From Crocinitomicaceae bacterium (GTDB lineage: Bacteria > Bacteroidota > Bacteroidia > Flavobacteriales_D > Crocinitomicaceae), in assembly GCA_024643365.1 (NCBI GenBank), contig JAHENC010000020.1:1-64000 (forward strand): a stretch of 64,000 nucleotides of DNA, read 5' to 3'. Below, piece after piece: positions 51,883 through 61,014 of this stretch. The notes under the pieces are model-generated. The model was not told where the DNA came from. It made no database searches and saw only the letters and a program-made list of their open reading frames with translations. Position numbers and translations under genes: made by a program. Positions within the stretch are counted from its first letter, which is position 1. Every line of letters starts with the position of its first letter.

Positions 51883-53868
51883 TTAGTACTTCATGATGCG
51901 ATCAATGGCTTCTTTTAATCGTTCAGATGCCAAAAATTGCTTTTCTAAGCTCACCGCAAATGGAACGGGCGTGTCCATCGAAGCCACACGCAAAACCGGC
52001 GCATCTAATTGCTCAAAACAATGTTCAGTTATCAAAGCAACCAATTCACCACCGATACCACCAGTTAAACAGTCCTCGTGCAAGACGATGACTTTACCTG
52101 TTTTATTTGCTGCTTGAAAAATCGCTTCCTTATCCAAAGGCATCAAGCTTCGAAGATCAACGATTTCCGCAGATATCTCGGGATAATGAGACATTGTCTC
52201 AGTCGCCCAATGAACTCCTAGTCCATACGTTATGATAGTTAAGTCATTTCCAGAAGTAACCGTTCGTGCTTTCCCAATTTCAACTGTATAATAATCCGTT
52301 GGAATTTCTTCTTTTAAACTTCGGTATAAAAACTTATGTTCAAAAAACAAAACTGGATTTGGATCCTCAAATGCTGCGTTAAGCAATCCTTTCGCGTCGT
52401 ACGGTGTAGACGGATAAAGGATTTTCAATCCAGGAGTATGGAAAAACCATGCTTCGTTGCTTTGAGAATGAAAAGGTCCAGCTGCTGTACCTGCACCAGT
52501 AGGCATTCGCACAACAACATCGGCATTTTGACCCCAACGCCAGTGCATTTTTGCTAAATTATTGATAATTTGATTGAATCCACAGGTGACAAAATCGGCA
52601 AACTGCATTTCGACCATCGCTTTCATTCCTGAAATCGATAATCCTAATCCAGTTCCGATAATCGCAGATTCACACAAAGGCGTATTACGAACGCGGTCCT
52701 TTCCGAATTGTTCTACAAGTCCCTCTGTTACTTTAAACGCCCCGCCATATTCCGCGATATCTTGTCCCATTAGGACGAGTCCTTCATGTTTGGCCATTGA
52801 CTGAGTTAAGGCATCTTGAATCGCATCAATGAATCTTTTCTCCTCCTTTTGCCCTGTTGCTTCAATTAATTGTTGAATGTGAGAAGCAAATAAATCATCT
52901 ACCTCGGTCATTGCATTCGCTTCGATAGCTGGCTCTGCATTAGCTTCATCGAATCCCTGTTGAATCTCAACTTTGATTTTCTCCTTAATTTGTTCGATTT
53001 CAGATTCTTTCAACAAACCCTGCTCCAATAAATAGGCTTCATAATTCGAAACAGGATCTTTTTTCTCCCATTCATCTTGAATTCCTTCTGGATAATATTT
53101 CGTTCCCGATGATTCCTCATGTCCGCGCATACGGAAGGTCATTAACTCCAAAAGATATGGTTTTGGATCGACACGAATTTCTTCGTTTATTTTTCGAACA
53201 GTTCGTATCACTTCTAGAATGTTATTTCCATCAATTTGAATGGCATTCATTCCGTATCCAATTCCTTTATCTATGAATTGCTTACAACGAAACTGTTCAA
53301 CGGATGGGGTTGAAAGTCCCCAGCAATTGTTTTCAACGGCAAAAATCACAGGTAAATCCCAAACAGCGGCAACGTTTAACGATTCGTGAAAGTCTCCTTC
53401 AGATGCTCCACCGTCGCCAGTAAAAACGATGGTTGATTTTTGATTCTTTGTAATTTTGTTCGCAAGAGCAATACCATCAGCAATTCCTAACTGTGGGCCT
53501 AAATGCGAAATCATTCCAACTAACTTATGTTCTTGTGTTCCAAAATGGAAACTACGGTCACGTCCTTTCGTGAAACCGTTCAGTTTTCCTTGAAATTGAG
53601 AAAACAAACGATTCAAAGGAATCTCACGTGTAGTAAAAACCCCTAAGTTTCTGTGCATGGGAAGGATGTATTCATCTTCATTCATTGCATATGCACAACC
53701 AACAGAGATACCTTCTTGTCCCCAACCGGAAAACCATTTCGTAATTTTCCCTTGGCGTAATAAAATGAGCATTTTCTCTTCAATGAGTCTCGGTCGGACC
53801 AACTTCAAATAAATATCCTTTAACTCTTCATCTGAGAATCCTTCTCTGTTGAATGCTATTTCTGACAT
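51883..53868 (-). CDS. Fused E1 alpha-beta of branched-chain 2-oxoacid dehydrogenase
   Basis: 661 aa. The alpha part (about 1-325) has the thiamine-diphosphate motif GDGGASEGDFHESLNVAAVW through VENN, plus RMRGHEESSGTKYYP. The beta part (about 340-661) includes LMGQDIAEYGGAFKVTEGL, ESAIIGTGLGLSISG and QFADFVTCGFNQI. Fusion of the two subunits is common in Bacteroidota. The enzyme decarboxylates 2-oxoisovalerate and related acids, feeding E2 lipoyl groups and branched-chain acyl-CoA for iso-fatty acids. No E2 or E3 gene is adjacent. Confidence 0.9.
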   Translation of the reverse strand: MSEIAFNREGFSDEELKDIYLKLVRPRLIEEKMLILLRQGKITKWFSGWGQEGISVGCAYAMNEDEYILPMHRNLGVFTTREIPLNRLFSQFQGKLNGFTKGRDRSFHFGTQEHKLVGMISHLGPQLGIADGIALANKITKNQKSTIVFTGDGGASEGDFHESLNVAAVWDLPVIFAVENNCWGLSTPSVEQFRCKQFIDKGIGYGMNAIQIDGNNILEVIRTVRKINEEIRVDPKPYLLELMTFRMRGHEESSGTKYYPEGIQDEWEKKDPVSNYEAYLLEQGLLKESEIEQIKEKIKVEIQQGFDEANAEPAIEANAMTEVDDLFASHIQQLIEATGQKEEKRFIDAIQDALTQSMAKHEGLVLMGQDIAEYGGAFKVTEGLVEQFGKDRVRNTPLCESAIIGTGLGLSISGMKAMVEMQFADFVTCGFNQIINNLAKMHWRWGQNADVVVRMPTGAGTAAGPFHSQSNEAWFFHTPGLKILYPSTPYDAKGLLNAAFEDPNPVLFFEHKFLYRSLKEEIPTDYYTVEIGKARTVTSGNDLTIITYGLGVHWATETMSHYPEISAEIVDLRSLMPLDKEAIFQAANKTGKVIVLHEDCLTGGIGGELVALITEHCFEQLDAPVLRVASMDTPVPFAVSLEKQFLASERLKEAIDRIMKY

Positions 53869-53934
53869 GCGTATGGGTTTTATTCCAATAAATTGGAAAA
53901 TGAAATGTAATAATAAGGCTACTTAGATTTGAAC

Positions 53935-54483
53935 TTAAACTTTTAGTCCACGAACGACACGTTCTTTACGTTTCGTTTTTTGCAGGCGTTTTTTAACGAC
54001 TAAAAGATGCGCAGCACGAGGTGCTCCGCGCATTAAATCGACTTTATATGTGTTTTCACCGTAAACAACTTTCGGTCCGCCTTGACTATTCCAATCAGCA
54101 TCAAAATAAAAACGTTTAACGCTACTTCCTTCCGTTTTTGTGGCAAAGGTGATGATTCTACCATCTCCCAATTCAAAGCGTAATTGCATTTCTCCTTTTG
54201 GACCAAAGCTTTCGAAGATACACGTTGTCATTGCCGGTATCACAATACTTTCGCGCTCACTGCTTGAACTTGCCACTAGGGTACCATTTTGAGTGGTATT
54301 TTGACTATCATCTCTTTTTTCTTGATTCAAAATAATGGTATGCGATGTATAGAATTGAACTTGACGTAATTTTTCATCCGAATCTAAACTAAACTCGTCT
54401 CGAATCTGAGTTGTATAAGGAACTTTAACGCCACATGACATGAACACAGTCGCTAAGGAAAGGAATAAGAAGAAATTTTTCAT
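53935..54483 (-). CDS. Lipoprotein of unknown function
   Basis: 182 aa with a lipoprotein signal (TVFMSC lipobox, Cys about residue 17). A beta-rich body contains QFYTSHTIILNQE, MTTCIFESFGPKGEMQLRF and GENTYKVDLMRGAPRAAHLL, and the tail is strongly basic. Similar short lipoproteins occur across Flavobacteriales, but I know of no function. A TAAATTTG box lies 16 nt upstream of the ATG. It is divergent from the gene at 54550. Confidence 0.65.
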   Translation of the reverse strand: MKNFFLFLSLATVFMSCGVKVPYTTQIRDEFSLDSDEKLRQVQFYTSHTIILNQEKRDDSQNTTQNGTLVASSSSERESIVIPAMTTCIFESFGPKGEMQLRFELGDGRIITFATKTEGSSVKRFYFDADWNSQGGPKVVYGENTYKVDLMRGAPRAAHLLVVKKRLQKTKRKERVVRGLKV

Positions 54484-54549
54484 TTTGCTTAATTTTGTTC
54501 AAATTTACAGAAAATCGTCTTGATACATTCGAAAAATACAGATTTTACC

Positions 54550-55179
54550 ATGCTAAATCAACTTTGTTTATTCTTCTTACTACTCGTATTGACGTCCTGT
54601 TCGGAAAACAACTCTGGAAAGTTGAAGGATTTGGATAATATTCGTTCAAAATCAAGTTATCAGCAAAAAAAGAAAATTGTACCTCTAGATCCATGGAAAG
54701 ACTCCCTTTTAGCAATTTACAATCAAGACTCCGTAGATTTTAAATTTCAATTCATTGAAAGCGATTCAAATCGTTTCTTTTTTCATGAGTTCAATTACGT
54801 TGAATCTGCAATGTGGTGCTTAACAGATTCAAACAATCATACTTACAAACATCAATTCGCACGATTTAACATCGACTCGACTAACGTGAAAAACAATTTT
54901 TACAATTGGTTCGATAAGGAGTTTTGCAAGCGAAATTTAGCTGTGCGCATTTATAACCGTTTGAATATTTTCCCAAAAAACATCTTTTTTGTCTGTACAA
55001 ATCAAAGTATCCACGTGATTAAAAGTGATGACAAAATTGATCCGTTAAAATGGATAAAGTTTATTCAACGAACAGAGAAAAAATTGAAATTCATCTACAT
55101 TTGTCATCAAGTAAAGAACAAGGAAGCACTTTGGTATACCTTTGAACAAAACAAACTAAACTTAATCCCAGCACAATGA
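54550..55179 (+). CDS. Lipoprotein of unknown function
   Basis: 209 aa from ATG 54550 (MLNQLCLFFLLLVLTSCS, a lipoprotein signal with Cys 17). The ATG at 54520 is rejected because it would precede the TACATTCG promoter box (54524-54531). The body is rich in Phe, Asn and Lys with alternating beta and alpha segments (FKFQFIESDSNRFFFHEFNY, LAVRIYNRLNIFPKNIFFVC). No domain is recognised. It overlaps the next gene by 4 nt, so the two form a unit. Confidence 0.6.
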   Translation: MLNQLCLFFLLLVLTSCSENNSGKLKDLDNIRSKSSYQQKKKIVPLDPWKDSLLAIYNQDSVDFKFQFIESDSNRFFFHEFNYVESAMWCLTDSNNHTYKHQFARFNIDSTNVKNNFYNWFDKEFCKRNLAVRIYNRLNIFPKNIFFVCTNQSIHVIKSDDKIDPLKWIKFIQRTEKKLKFIYICHQVKNKEALWYTFEQNKLNLIPAQ

Positions 55180-55511
55180 CTATTCTAAATCGTGGACAAA
55201 TCGTTGTTTTCCAATCAGAAAATTTTCAAAATTGGGCAAAAGAAAACAGCGAAGACGATCTTTTTTTTTCAAGTCAAGCTGAACCGACAGTATATCTTAT
55301 CGAAGAAGAATTTTGGGACGACGAACTCGTACTAGAAAAGTATAGGAAAAAGATTATTCGAAGAGAATGTTCGGAAATTTGTTCGGATGAAACGAAATGG
55401 CCGGTGATTAAGGATAATGAGCAATTTCGTTTTTACTTTCAGGTGTTTCTTGGAATTATCGTCGTAGACTTATTAGAAAGCGATCTCATATGCGAAGAAA
55501 TGGATTTATAA
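55176..55511 (+). CDS. Small hypothetical protein (111 aa)
   Basis: An acidic protein without signal peptide or recognised domain (RGQIVVFQSENFQNW, YLIEEEFWDDELVLEKYRKK, then a hydrophobic FQVFLGIIVVDLL near the end). The ATG overlaps the stop of the preceding lipoprotein gene by 4 nt. Its 3' end overlaps the convergent CYTH gene by 6 nt. It is probably real because of the tight coupling; function unknown. Confidence 0.55.
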   Translation: MTILNRGQIVVFQSENFQNWAKENSEDDLFFSSQAEPTVYLIEEEFWDDELVLEKYRKKIIRRECSEICSDETKWPVIKDNEQFRFYFQVFLGIIVVDLLESDLICEEMDL

Positions 55512-55955
55512 ATTTTTAAAAAGATTGACATTCAAGTAAGTTGGGTCATTCGTTACCTCTTCCCCTATCCAAGCAGGTAGTTGAAACTCTTCGTTCTCAT
55601 TGTTTAATTCAATTTCCGCTAACACCAATCCTTCATACTTTCCTTTAAAAACATCAATTTCCCAGGTGGATTCTAGATATTGAACAACATAACGATCTTT
55701 CTCTAGACACAATAGTGCTGCCTTTTCGATCATTTCATCCGCATCACTAACGGGAATCAAATATTCAAACTCATTCCTTGTGACACCTTTGCCCATTTTA
55801 ATGGTCATGTAGGCTTTGTCCGAACGTATACGAATCCGAACTGATTTATCCTCATCTTCAAATAGATATGCTTGTTTAATATGAGTAACAGATTGAATAA
55901 ATTCATCTTTCCAATCCATCGTTTCCAATAAATACTTGCGTTCGATTTCGAGCAT
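55506..55955 (-). CDS. CYTH-domain phosphohydrolase (thiamine-triphosphatase/adenylate cyclase-like)
   Basis: 149 aa, the usual length of single-domain CYTH proteins. The signature ExExK motif is EIERK at residues 3-7. Further charged strands line the tunnel (KSVRIRIRSDKAYMTIKMGK, TRNEFEYLIP, WEIDVFKGKYEGLVLAEIEL). CYTH enzymes bind triphosphorylated substrates, with inorganic triphosphatase activity the most likely for this short bacterial form. A CATCTTTG box lies 26 nt upstream. Confidence 0.85.
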   Translation of the reverse strand: MLEIERKYLLETMDWKDEFIQSVTHIKQAYLFEDEDKSVRIRIRSDKAYMTIKMGKGVTRNEFEYLIPVSDADEMIEKAALLCLEKDRYVVQYLESTWEIDVFKGKYEGLVLAEIELNNENEEFQLPAWIGEEVTNDPTYLNVNLFKNL

Positions 55956-56045
55956 TTTTAATTTTTTTCTACTATTTTTACCAAAGATGCAACTTAAAGA
56001 TGTATTGTTGCGTCAAACGATGTGAAATTTTAACGTTAACCAATA

Positions 56046-56447
56046 ATGAAACTAAACTTAACTATTCTCGCTTTCTGTTTTTTAGGATTCGGATTGAATG
56101 CTCAAAAAAACATAGAATCAAACGGAATTAAAATCAGCACCAAACAAATCAATTGTAATATTCCAGCTGAAGGATACGAGTCAGATCTTATTCAATTAAC
56201 TATTGAAAACCAAACAAATACAGTTAAGACTGTCACATACAGTTTCGAATTATTCTATGATGGAGAATGTGCAACATGTGGTCATGAAGAATACACGTAT
56301 ACACAAATCCTTCAGCCAAAAGAAGTGTTGGTTGGTGAATGCTTGGATCGCACTCATTTTGGATTAACCATTTTTCATCACATGCCTGCTCATTTGACGA
56401 AAACGACACTAACTGACTTTAATATTAAGAATGTAGTAGTAAAATAA
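56046..56447 (+). CDS. Small secreted protein of unknown function
   Basis: 133 aa with a signal peptide (ending GLNAQ, about 19). An Ig-like beta domain (SDLIQLTIENQTNTVKTVTY) carries CATCGHEEYTY with paired Cys and one further Cys (GECLDRTHFG), so a disulfide or metal site is possible. It lies 4 nt before the large T9SS type B gene and is probably co-transcribed with it. Function unknown. Confidence 0.6.
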   Translation: MKLNLTILAFCFLGFGLNAQKNIESNGIKISTKQINCNIPAEGYESDLIQLTIENQTNTVKTVTYSFELFYDGECATCGHEEYTYTQILQPKEVLVGECLDRTHFGLTIFHHMPAHLTKTTLTDFNIKNVVVK

Positions 56448-56451
56448 TTCT

Positions 56452-58695
56452 ATGAAATTTACCAATTTATTCGTTTCAGCTGCTCTCATAGTTGGATCAA
56501 TTCAATCGTTTTACGCACAATGTACCGTTACAGCAAGTGCATCAAGTACAACAATTCCTTGTAACGGATCAGCAACATTAAGTGTATCAGGAAGTGGGAC
56601 TAGTCAAGTGGCCTTCGGTGAAAACTTTAACAGCGGGCAACCAGTTGGATGGTTATTTTCTCAGGTAGTGACGATTGCCAATAACACATGTGGTGTACCA
56701 TCTTTAGACGGTACGGATTTTATGTGGATGGGAAATCAATCTGTTGCTCCTCGCGAAATGACAACCATTGCATTAGATGTATCTTCAGGTGGACAAGTTT
56801 GTTTCGATATGCGTTACGCTATTCAAGCACAAGCTTCACCTTGTGAAGGACCAGATTTGGCAAGCGAAGGTGTCTATGTACAGTATTCAATAGATGGAGG
56901 TCTTTCTTGGACAACAATGAATTACTGGAGTCCACTAGGTGGTTATGATCCTTTAATGACGTCATGGCAAAACTATTGTTTACCTATTCCTGCAGCTGCA
57001 CAAACTACAGCTACACAATTTAGATGGACACAATTAGCTGTATCTGGCGCACCGTTTGACCACTGGGGACTAGATAACATTATGATTACAGCTACAGAAC
57101 CAAACTTCAACATCACTTGGTTACACGATAATTATTCTTACGGACCAGGTGTTTACACAGGTAATAATCCTACTCCTGTTAGTCCAACCCAACAAACTTC
57201 GTACATAGTTATGATGACGGATAGCATTAACACATGCTACGATACTATCACGATTACCGTTAGTTACCCACAGATTGATTCAGTTACAACAATCAATCCA
57301 ACGTGCGGAAGTATCAATGGAAGTTTAACGGCAAGTTCATCAGGTGGTGCAGGTGGATATACCTATTCCATAGGTGCTGCTTTTCAAACAAATGGAACAT
57401 TCAACAATTTAGACACAGCCTCTTACACGGTAATATTGGTGGATCAAAACAACTGCTCGGACACCATGATGGCCGTTCTAGATGGTGTTGATTCACTACA
57501 AATTACAAATTTAACATCCATCACTACAACCTGTGGTTTGGATAATGGAACCATTGATTTTGACGTTGCCGGTGGAACACCTAACTTTCAATACAGTATT
57601 GATAATGGAACAACTTTTTCGGCAGCTAATAATTTCACCAATTTAGCACCTGGTGTTTATCCGATTTATGTCGAAGATCAAAACGGATGTTTCGACACGG
57701 AATCTATTGAAATTTTCCCTTCCACAAATCCAAACATTGATAATTTCAATTCTACTTTGGAATTTTGTAGTCTTTCGGACGGTGGAATTACCTCTTCTTC
57801 CTCTCTTGGAATTACACCTTATCAATTTATCTTATACCAAGGTTCTTTGCTAGTTTCGAACAATTCAAGCGGAAACTTTACTGGACTTCAAAGTGGTAAT
57901 TACTCATTGATGGTAATTGACCAAATCGGTTGTGTGGACAGTGTTATGGTAACTGTTGATTCCATTCCTGCTCCTGTAGCTCCACTTCAAGATACTGTTT
58001 TGTGTAACTTAACACTACAAATCAACGGAGTTCTTTCCTACACAGGAAGTAATTGGACAGCCAATTCACCCTTAGTGAACTTCTCTAATCCGGCTGGACA
58101 AAACCCAACAATTGTTGCAGATACCTCAGGAATTTATTCCATCACAATGACCGATAGTGTGTGTAGCTTTTCACAAACATTCGAGTTAACATTCGTTGCT
58201 GATCCATACACAAATGTACTTGACACAACGCTTTGTATCGGTGAAACACAAGTTTTAGCAGCCTTGGTTCAACCCCAAAACGTTAATTACCTTTGGTCAA
58301 CAGGAGCCTCAACTTCCGCGATTAGCGTAACAGAAACCGGAAATTACATCGTTACAGCTTCAAACATGTGTGGTGTTTCTATCGACACAGCAACGATCGA
58401 ATTCTATTTCTGTGACATAGAAGTTCCAAACGTATTTACTCCGAACAATGATGGTAGCAATGATTATTTCCAATTACTATTCTTTGGTGGAATTAAAACG
58501 TTTAATTGTACCATTTTAAACCGTTGGGGACAGGTGATTAGAGAATATGACAATCCAGCATTTATGTGGGATGGTAAAGATGAATCAGGCGATGATGTAT
58601 TAGAAGGTGTATACTTTTACATCGCTAAAGCAGTATCCAATGGAGGAAATGAAATCGTGAAACATGGAAATGTTACCTTGGTACGTTCCGAGTAA
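56452..58695 (+). CDS. Large secreted SprB-repeat protein with T9SS type B sorting domain
   Basis: 747 aa with a signal peptide (ending SFYAQ, about 23). A jelly-roll/reelin-like domain at about 45-215 (WMGNQSVAPREMTTIALDVS, GVYVQYSIDGGLSWTTMNYW) is followed by four SprB/PKD-like repeats (GGAGGYTYSIGAAFQTNGTF, GGTPNFQYSIDNGTTFSAAN, LGITPYQFILYQGSLLVSNN) and a GNYIVTASN-type domain. The last 85 residues form a CHU_C type B sorting domain (EVPNVFTPNNDGSNDYF, LNRWGQVIREY, WDGKDESGDDVLEGVYFY). It is probably a surface adhesin exported by T9SS. Confidence 0.88.
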   Translation: MKFTNLFVSAALIVGSIQSFYAQCTVTASASSTTIPCNGSATLSVSGSGTSQVAFGENFNSGQPVGWLFSQVVTIANNTCGVPSLDGTDFMWMGNQSVAPREMTTIALDVSSGGQVCFDMRYAIQAQASPCEGPDLASEGVYVQYSIDGGLSWTTMNYWSPLGGYDPLMTSWQNYCLPIPAAAQTTATQFRWTQLAVSGAPFDHWGLDNIMITATEPNFNITWLHDNYSYGPGVYTGNNPTPVSPTQQTSYIVMMTDSINTCYDTITITVSYPQIDSVTTINPTCGSINGSLTASSSGGAGGYTYSIGAAFQTNGTFNNLDTASYTVILVDQNNCSDTMMAVLDGVDSLQITNLTSITTTCGLDNGTIDFDVAGGTPNFQYSIDNGTTFSAANNFTNLAPGVYPIYVEDQNGCFDTESIEIFPSTNPNIDNFNSTLEFCSLSDGGITSSSSLGITPYQFILYQGSLLVSNNSSGNFTGLQSGNYSLMVIDQIGCVDSVMVTVDSIPAPVAPLQDTVLCNLTLQINGVLSYTGSNWTANSPLVNFSNPAGQNPTIVADTSGIYSITMTDSVCSFSQTFELTFVADPYTNVLDTTLCIGETQVLAALVQPQNVNYLWSTGASTSAISVTETGNYIVTASNMCGVSIDTATIEFYFCDIEVPNVFTPNNDGSNDYFQLLFFGGIKTFNCTILNRWGQVIREYDNPAFMWDGKDESGDDVLEGVYFYIAKAVSNGGNEIVKHGNVTLVRSE

Positions 58696-58719
58696 TACAT
58701 AGAATGCCTATCTTTACGT

Positions 58720-60597
58720 GTGCTTAAATTAAAACAAAATACGCCGAGATGGGTGGTGGTTATTCTCGACTTAATCATTCATCTGAGTGCGCTCGCATTT
58801 GCTTATATAATCCGCTTTGACCTCAAAGCGGATTTTTCTTTGATTCAATCAGAGTGGGAAATTCTTTCGAAATCACTTTGGTTTTTTATCTTAGTCAAAC
58901 TACTGATTTTCTACGCATTCCAAATCCAAAAAGGACTGGTGCGTTATACATCCACGGAGGATTTAAGACGAATATTTCTTGCTGAATTGAGCTGCACCAT
59001 ACTCTTTTTATTGGGTGGGCTCGTTCGCTACCATCACATGGATGGTTACTTTCTCTTCCCGATGTCAGTGCTCATTATGGAATTCCTTGCGAGTGTATTC
59101 TTTGTAGTTGGAGGAAGGTTCATCATCAAACTATTGTATTTAGAGTCTATTAAGGATTCTGGGGTTCAAGAATCTGTAATAATTTATGGTGCAGGAGTTT
59201 CCGGTTTAATTACCAAAAGAACCTTGGAAAAAGACACTAGAAATAACCAAATTGCCGCAGCATTTATTGATGATAATGAAAAACTTCAAGGAACGCGCAT
59301 TGAAGGAATTCGCGTATATAGTACACGTCAACTCTCTAAATTACAAAAGGAACTTCAAGCAAAAACGTTAATTGTTGCCATTCAGGTTCCCGATGTAACA
59401 AAAATGCAAAAAGTCATAGACGAAGCGATGTCCTTGAAATTGACAATTCAAAAAGTCCCAAATCCTAAAAGTTGGATTAACGGAGTTTTCAGCTCCCGAC
59501 AATTGAAAAAAATCAGAATTGAAGATCTATTAGGAAGAGAAATTATTGATTTAAAAAACAACCAACTTTCTGTTGAAATTTCTAGTTCTACCATTTTAAT
59601 TAGTGGAGCTGCTGGATCCATTGGAAGCGGACTTGTTCAGCAAATTGCACAATTCAATCCAAAGTACATCATTTTATTAGATCAAGCAGAATCGCCTTTA
59701 TTTGACCTGCAATTTGAATTAAACCAACATTTTTCGGACTTGCAATTTGAGGTTGTCATTGGTGATATTTGCAATCAAGAGCGAATGCACAAACTGTTTC
59801 AAACATTTAAACCAGATATCGTTTTTCACGCTGCGGCCTACAAACATGTACCGATGATGGAATTAAATCCAGCTGAGGCAGTTCAAACCAATGTCAAGGG
59901 AACAAAAATACTGGCTGACTTATCCCTGACATTTGGAACAAAGAAATTCATCATGATTTCTACCGATAAAGCCGTGAATCCAACAAATGTAATGGGCGCA
60001 TCCAAGCGCATTGCAGAAATGTACGTTCAAAAATTAAACGAACAACAAATCACACAATTTATCACCACTCGTTTTGGGAATGTTTTAGGTTCGAATGGAT
60101 CGGTCATTCCATTATTTCAAAAGCAAATTGAAAATGGAGGTCCTGTAACGGTTACAGACGAACGCATCACGCGCTACTTCATGACCATTCCTGAAGCTTG
60201 TCAACTGGTTCTCGAGGCTGCTACAATGGGTAAGGGCGGTGAAATTTTCGTTTTTGAAATGGGGCAATCCGTAAAAATTGCGGATCTAGCAAAAAAGATG
60301 ATTCAATTATCCGGTTTAGAAATTGGAAAAGATATTGAACTGAAATTTACTGGCTTGCGTCCGGGTGAAAAATTATACGAGGAATTATTAGCCAACGAAG
60401 AAAATACGATGCCAACGCATCATGAGAAAATCCTTATTGCTAAAACGCGTAGCGAAACGGATGAACAAATGGCCAACATACAAACCCTTGTAGACTTATG
60501 TATTCACCAGGATAATATGGCCATCGTTACACAAATGAAATACATCGTACCTGAATTCATCAGCAACAACTCAGAATTTCAAAAACTCGACAAATGA
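58720..60597 (+). CDS. Membrane nucleoside-diphosphate-sugar epimerase/4,6-dehydratase (CapD/FlaA1/WbpM-like)
   Basis: 625 aa from GTG 58720. Four N-terminal TM helices (to about 130) precede a CoA-binding-like Rossmann domain (VIIYGAGVSGLITKRTLEKD at about 148-167) and the catalytic SDR domain (TILISGAAGSIGSGLVQQIA at about 288-307). The catalytic Lys is in STDKAVNPTNVMGASKRIAE, where the Tyr of YxxxK is replaced by Met as in WbpM-type enzymes. It converts UDP-GlcNAc to a 4-keto-6-deoxy sugar for surface polysaccharide or glycoprotein glycans. A TATCTTTA box ends 3 nt before the GTG. It overlaps the thioesterase gene by 4 nt. Confidence 0.88.
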   Translation: MLKLKQNTPRWVVVILDLIIHLSALAFAYIIRFDLKADFSLIQSEWEILSKSLWFFILVKLLIFYAFQIQKGLVRYTSTEDLRRIFLAELSCTILFLLGGLVRYHHMDGYFLFPMSVLIMEFLASVFFVVGGRFIIKLLYLESIKDSGVQESVIIYGAGVSGLITKRTLEKDTRNNQIAAAFIDDNEKLQGTRIEGIRVYSTRQLSKLQKELQAKTLIVAIQVPDVTKMQKVIDEAMSLKLTIQKVPNPKSWINGVFSSRQLKKIRIEDLLGREIIDLKNNQLSVEISSSTILISGAAGSIGSGLVQQIAQFNPKYIILLDQAESPLFDLQFELNQHFSDLQFEVVIGDICNQERMHKLFQTFKPDIVFHAAAYKHVPMMELNPAEAVQTNVKGTKILADLSLTFGTKKFIMISTDKAVNPTNVMGASKRIAEMYVQKLNEQQITQFITTRFGNVLGSNGSVIPLFQKQIENGGPVTVTDERITRYFMTIPEACQLVLEAATMGKGGEIFVFEMGQSVKIADLAKKMIQLSGLEIGKDIELKFTGLRPGEKLYEELLANEENTMPTHHEKILIAKTRSETDEQMANIQTLVDLCIHQDNMAIVTQMKYIVPEFISNNSEFQKLDK

Positions 60598-60986
60598 TTT
60601 CACCAGCTCGTATTTATGTTCGATTAACGGATTTAGACATACTTGGACATGTAAACAATGCCATTTACCTCACCTATTTCGAAATTGCCCGCATGCATTA
60701 CTTTGCAGAAATGGTTGGTAAAGATTGGAATTGGATGGAAGAAGGTGTGGTTTTGGTCAAAAATGAAGTGGAGTACTTGAAACCAATCGTTTTAAACGAC
60801 GTTCCCTACGTGACCGTTCGATTAATACAAATGGGTACAAAGAGCTTTACATTGGGTTATGTGATACACGTTAACGAAGTCCTCGTAACGAAAGGAAGCT
60901 CAACACTGGTAGCCTTCAATTCTAAAAAACAATGCACGATTGAAATTCCAGAAAAAATGAAGGAAGCTATTGAAAAAATAGCGTAA
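60594..60986 (+). CDS. 4HBT-family acyl-CoA thioesterase
   Basis: 130 aa hotdog-fold enzyme. The catalytic signature is VRLTDLDILGHVNNAIYLTY (about 8-27) with the active-site Asp, followed by EVEYLKPIVLNDV and STLVAFNSKKQ. It hydrolyses fatty acyl-CoA or related thioesters. The ATGA overlap with the epimerase stop makes it translationally coupled, though the metabolic link is not obvious. Confidence 0.85.
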   Translation: MISPARIYVRLTDLDILGHVNNAIYLTYFEIARMHYFAEMVGKDWNWMEEGVVLVKNEVEYLKPIVLNDVPYVTVRLIQMGTKSFTLGYVIHVNEVLVTKGSSTLVAFNSKKQCTIEIPEKMKEAIEKIA

Positions 60987-61014
60987 CTTTCTAATGCATT
61001 CTAAACTTTTCAGC

